NCBI GenBank assembly: GCA_031286615.1
Contig: JAITUA010000008.1
Coordinates: forward strand, 44,703-108,702
Direction: 5' to 3'
DNA: 64,000 nt
From: Chryseobacterium sp.
GTDB taxonomy: Bacteria; Bacteroidota; Bacteroidia; Flavobacteriales; Weeksellaceae
In this document: positions 61,811-64,000 of the stretch, piece by piece
Layout: every line of letters starts with the position of its first letter
Numbering within the stretch: the first letter of the stretch is position 1
Translations under genes and position numbers: made by a program
The notes under the pieces: model-generated
Seen by the model: only the letters and a program-made list of their open reading frames with translations
Databases searched by the model: none
What the model was told of the DNA's origin: nothing

Positions 61811-62944
61811 ATGAATCAGAATATCAATCAACTCAATACAGTCCTTAACTACGTAAAAGAAACCTTTGTAGGTAAAAATGATGTCGTAGATCTGTTGGGA
61901 ATATGCCTTTTGGCAAAAGAAAATGCCTTTTTGTACGGTCCTCCGGGTACGGCAAAATCTGCTATTGTCAGGACGTTGGCAAAAACAGTAAAAGATGGGA
62001 AGAATTTTGAATATTTATTAACCCGCTTTACAGAACCGAACGAAATTTTCGGACCTTTTGATATCAGAAAACTGAAAGAAGGAGAACTTCTGACCAATAC
62101 GGAAGGAATGATGCCTGAAGCTTCCATGGTTTTCCTGGATGAAATTTTCAACGCTAACTCTGCTATTCTGAACTCACTGCTGATGGCACTTAACGAGAAG
62201 ATTTTTAAAAGAGGTAAAGAAACCAAGCATTTACCTGCATTGATGTTTGTAGGAGCAAGTAATGTTCTTCCCGAAGATGAAGCATTGAACGCGTTGTTTG
62301 ACCGTTTTCTGGTGAGAATCAATGTAGATTATGTAAAACCTGAATTATTGCAGCAGGTACTTTTAGCCGGAAGAAAACTTGAAAATCAGGAAGAAACGGA
62401 AATTCCGGAAATTCATGCCGATGAGATCAGGCAGCTTCAGAATCTGTGCAGAACCATAGACCTTAAACCAATCTATGAAGTTTATCTGAATACCATTATG
62501 AGCCTGCGGAATACAGGAATTGCCATTTCGGACCGTAGAGCCGTAAAGCTTCAGAACCTGATTGCGGCGAGTGCCCTGATCTGCGGAAGAAAAGAAGCTG
62601 TGCTTTCTGACCTTTGGGTATTGAAGCATATCTGGGATACAGAAGAACAGATTGAAATTCTGGAAGGAATCATCAACAGGACCATAGAAAAAGATGATCA
62701 CCCGGATTCCCATCCACAGGCGATGCACAACAAAACTCCCAATCCCGAGGAAGTCATGAAAGATGTGACAATTCTTGTGGAAAAATGGAATGGCGGAATG
62801 CTGAGCTTTGAAGAACAGAATGTAATAAAAGATAAACTGAGATATCTGCAGACCCGCTGTGACTGGATCAGAAATCCTGAACAGAAGCACTATATCCAGC
62901 AAGAAATTGAAAGCTTATGGCAGAAGATCCTTCAAAGCGTTTAA
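61811..62944 (+). CDS. MoxR/RavA-type AAA+ ATPase
   Basis: A 377-residue AAA+ ATPase of the RavA side of the MoxR clade. Walker A GPPGTAKS is at 43-50, Walker B MVFLDE at 106-111, sensor 1 is the asparagine in GASNVLP, and the arginine finger region is NALFDRFLVRI. The typical FGPFDIRKL and GMMPEASMVFLDEIFNANSA blocks are present. RavA-like proteins act as chaperones with a partner carrying a VWA domain. The C-terminal ~100 residues form helical and coiled-coil adaptors. It overlaps the following gene by 28 bp. Confidence 0.9.
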   Translation: MNQNINQLNTVLNYVKETFVGKNDVVDLLGICLLAKENAFLYGPPGTAKSAIVRTLAKTVKDGKNFEYLLTRFTEPNEIFGPFDIRKLKEGELLTNTEGMMPEASMVFLDEIFNANSAILNSLLMALNEKIFKRGKETKHLPALMFVGASNVLPEDEALNALFDRFLVRINVDYVKPELLQQVLLAGRKLENQEETEIPEIHADEIRQLQNLCRTIDLKPIYEVYLNTIMSLRNTGIAISDRRAVKLQNLIAASALICGRKEAVLSDLWVLKHIWDTEEQIEILEGIINRTIEKDDHPDSHPQAMHNKTPNPEEVMKDVTILVEKWNGGMLSFEEQNVIKDKLRYLQTRCDWIRNPEQKHYIQQEIESLWQKILQSV

Positions 62945-63660
62945 AAGAATTCTGGGCGGAACTTCCACGTGCTGATGAAGACTTTCTGGGTTCTATCAGA
63001 GACTGGAAAAATGTTCAGATCGCTGTAGATGAAGAAACAATCTGGCTGAAAGGCTTTACTGACGAACAGGCAGACGCTCCGCAAATACAACAGTTGCCGG
63101 ACTTTATTCTGTATGAACTTCGTGATGGCCTTTTATTCAGAAAAGAAGCTTTAGTTCCAAGCAAAAAAATGAGGACAGCATTGCTTTGGATACCTATAGA
63201 CAAGGCATTACAGCTTACTTTCCCATCTTCCAATCAAAACTATTTTGGAATTCAGGAACAGGTCCAGGTAAAATTAAAAGAAAGCAATGAAGAGCAGCCG
63301 GTAATCGCTTTGTTAAGCAATATTGCTGATATTAAAGAAAGTATTGCAGCATTACCAAAGTTTAAACTGGAAAAAATACAATGGACTGTTTTGGGAGATA
63401 AAGCCCTGTTTATAGGCATTCCATTATTAAGCTTTCCCGGAAAAACATATTGGACAAAAGACAGGCATTTACTGCCGGCCGGTCTGGATTTTGAATTTAA
63501 AAATTTAAGTACGCTTTTACAGCAGAAATATAATAAAGAGCCGGAAGGATGGTTACTTTGGGATGAAAACGGGAATTACCTTTTAATAAAAGAAGCAGAT
63601 TTCCGCCCTTTATCTATAAGTTCATTCCGTCTTACAGAAAAATCAAGAGAATGGAATTAA
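62917..63660 (+). CDS. Partner protein of the MoxR ATPase, bpX0-like
   Basis: A 247-residue soluble protein that overlaps the ATPase gene by 28 bp and the next gene by 10 bp, so it is tightly coupled. It has a beta-rich text (WKNVQIAVDEETIWLKGF, FILYELRDGLLFRKEALVPS, WILGDKA-like ... ALFIGIPLLSF) with no catalytic motif. The order MoxR then this protein resembles the bpX domains of MoxR-vWA-beta-propeller ternary systems. That match is by gene order and style, not by a search. Confidence 0.7.
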   Translation: MAEDPSKRLKEFWAELPRADEDFLGSIRDWKNVQIAVDEETIWLKGFTDEQADAPQIQQLPDFILYELRDGLLFRKEALVPSKKMRTALLWIPIDKALQLTFPSSNQNYFGIQEQVQVKLKESNEEQPVIALLSNIADIKESIAALPKFKLEKIQWTVLGDKALFIGIPLLSFPGKTYWTKDRHLLPAGLDFEFKNLSTLLQQKYNKEPEGWLLWDENGNYLLIKEADFRPLSISSFRLTEKSREWN

Positions 63661-64000
63661 AGGCCTATTTCCAGTCCTATGAAAATTACTTTTGGGAATG
63701 GAAAACTGATGAAGATGTTCCCGGTGATTCCGGGTATCATGACAACAATCTCCTCTCGGTTCCGGGAGTGGGAGCGATAGCTTACAGGCCTTATGTGATG
63801 GAGATTCTCAAAGAACTTCAGCCACTGGGATGGCCTCCCTTTGGAGCATTGCTGATGGTTTTATATGCCATGCAAGACAGTTATATTGATTTTGCCGGCC
63901 CATTGAGACGTACCGCTGAGTTTTATAGTGGAGAAGACGCTGAATTCAATGTGGAAAAACAAATTGAATTTCTTGAAAAGATACAGTCACTTCCCAAGGT
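63651..64000 (+). CDS. Next gene of the MoxR operon, 3' end outside the window
   Basis: A reading frame from the ATG at 63651, overlapping the previous stop by 10 bp, runs off the window after about 116 residues. It begins MELKAYFQSYENYFWEW and continues with SVPGVGAIAYRPYVMEILKE and WPPFGALLMVLYAMQDSYID. No domain can be named from this part; a bpX1-type partner of the ternary system would fit the position. Confidence 0.75.
   Translation, partial: MELKAYFQSYENYFWEWKTDEDVPGDSGYHDNNLLSVPGVGAIAYRPYVMEILKELQPLGWPPFGALLMVLYAMQDSYIDFAGPLRRTAEFYSGEDAEFNVEKQIEFLEKIQSLPK

Overview
The window comes from a low-GC member of the Bacteroidota, most likely Chryseobacterium or a close relative in the Weeksellaceae. 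Five things point there: repeated flavobacterial promoter boxes (TAnnTTTG) upstream of genes, T9SS C-terminal sorting domains, several signal peptides ending in AQ or SQ, the lysine-rich MKNLKK...GG leader peptides, and a 14-gene complex I operon with a short NuoG. No species can be named from sequence reading alone.

Layout. 1-12 kb is core housekeeping: a nitroreductase with a divergent HxlR regulator, rsmD, DUF3822, an Smr protein, a YfcE phosphoesterase, a class C beta-lactamase-fold hydrolase, an archaemetzincin lipoprotein coupled to sixA, then ruvX-def-DUF5606 and mazG. 12.4-20 kb holds three unusual large proteins: a phosphoesterase / kinase-like / beta-barrel lipoprotein, an HD domain fused to a Pycsar-type membrane domain, and a GAF protein. 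20.1-34.8 kb is the complete complex I operon (nuoA to nuoN, all on the minus strand), with an outer-membrane protein gene inserted between nuoF and nuoG and several spacers made of short degenerate repeats. 34.8-47 kb is mixed: a T9SS-sorted protein, a GNAT protein, a YugP-type peptidase, a YigZ protein, two tandem small double-glycine-leader cysteine-rich peptides (one only 54 residues), ribD, a DUF349 protein, aroE, a T9SS-secreted endonuclease I, a LolC/E-like permease, rbfA and methylmalonyl-CoA epimerase.

47-49.7 kb is the one clearly accessory stretch. A CAU-anticodon tRNA is followed by a decayed tyrosine-recombinase gene, AT-rich DNA and an astacin-type metalloprotease lipoprotein. 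49.7-60.5 kb carries a Tat-exported PhoD phosphatase, a sodium/proton antiporter with an MBL hydrolase, a duplicated DUF4822 lipoprotein, a DUF434/DUF5616 pair, tatD, deoD and a VOC protein, separated by dispersed repeats and palindromic intergenic elements.

60.57 kb to the right edge is a tightly overlapping operon built round a RavA/MoxR AAA+ ATPase. It looks like the start of a MoxR-vWA-beta-propeller ternary system; the last gene runs off the window. The best candidates for little-described biology are this operon, the pair of leader peptides, the kinase-like segment in the 1238-residue phosphoesterase, the HD-PycTM fusion, and the tRNA/integrase/astacin remnant.
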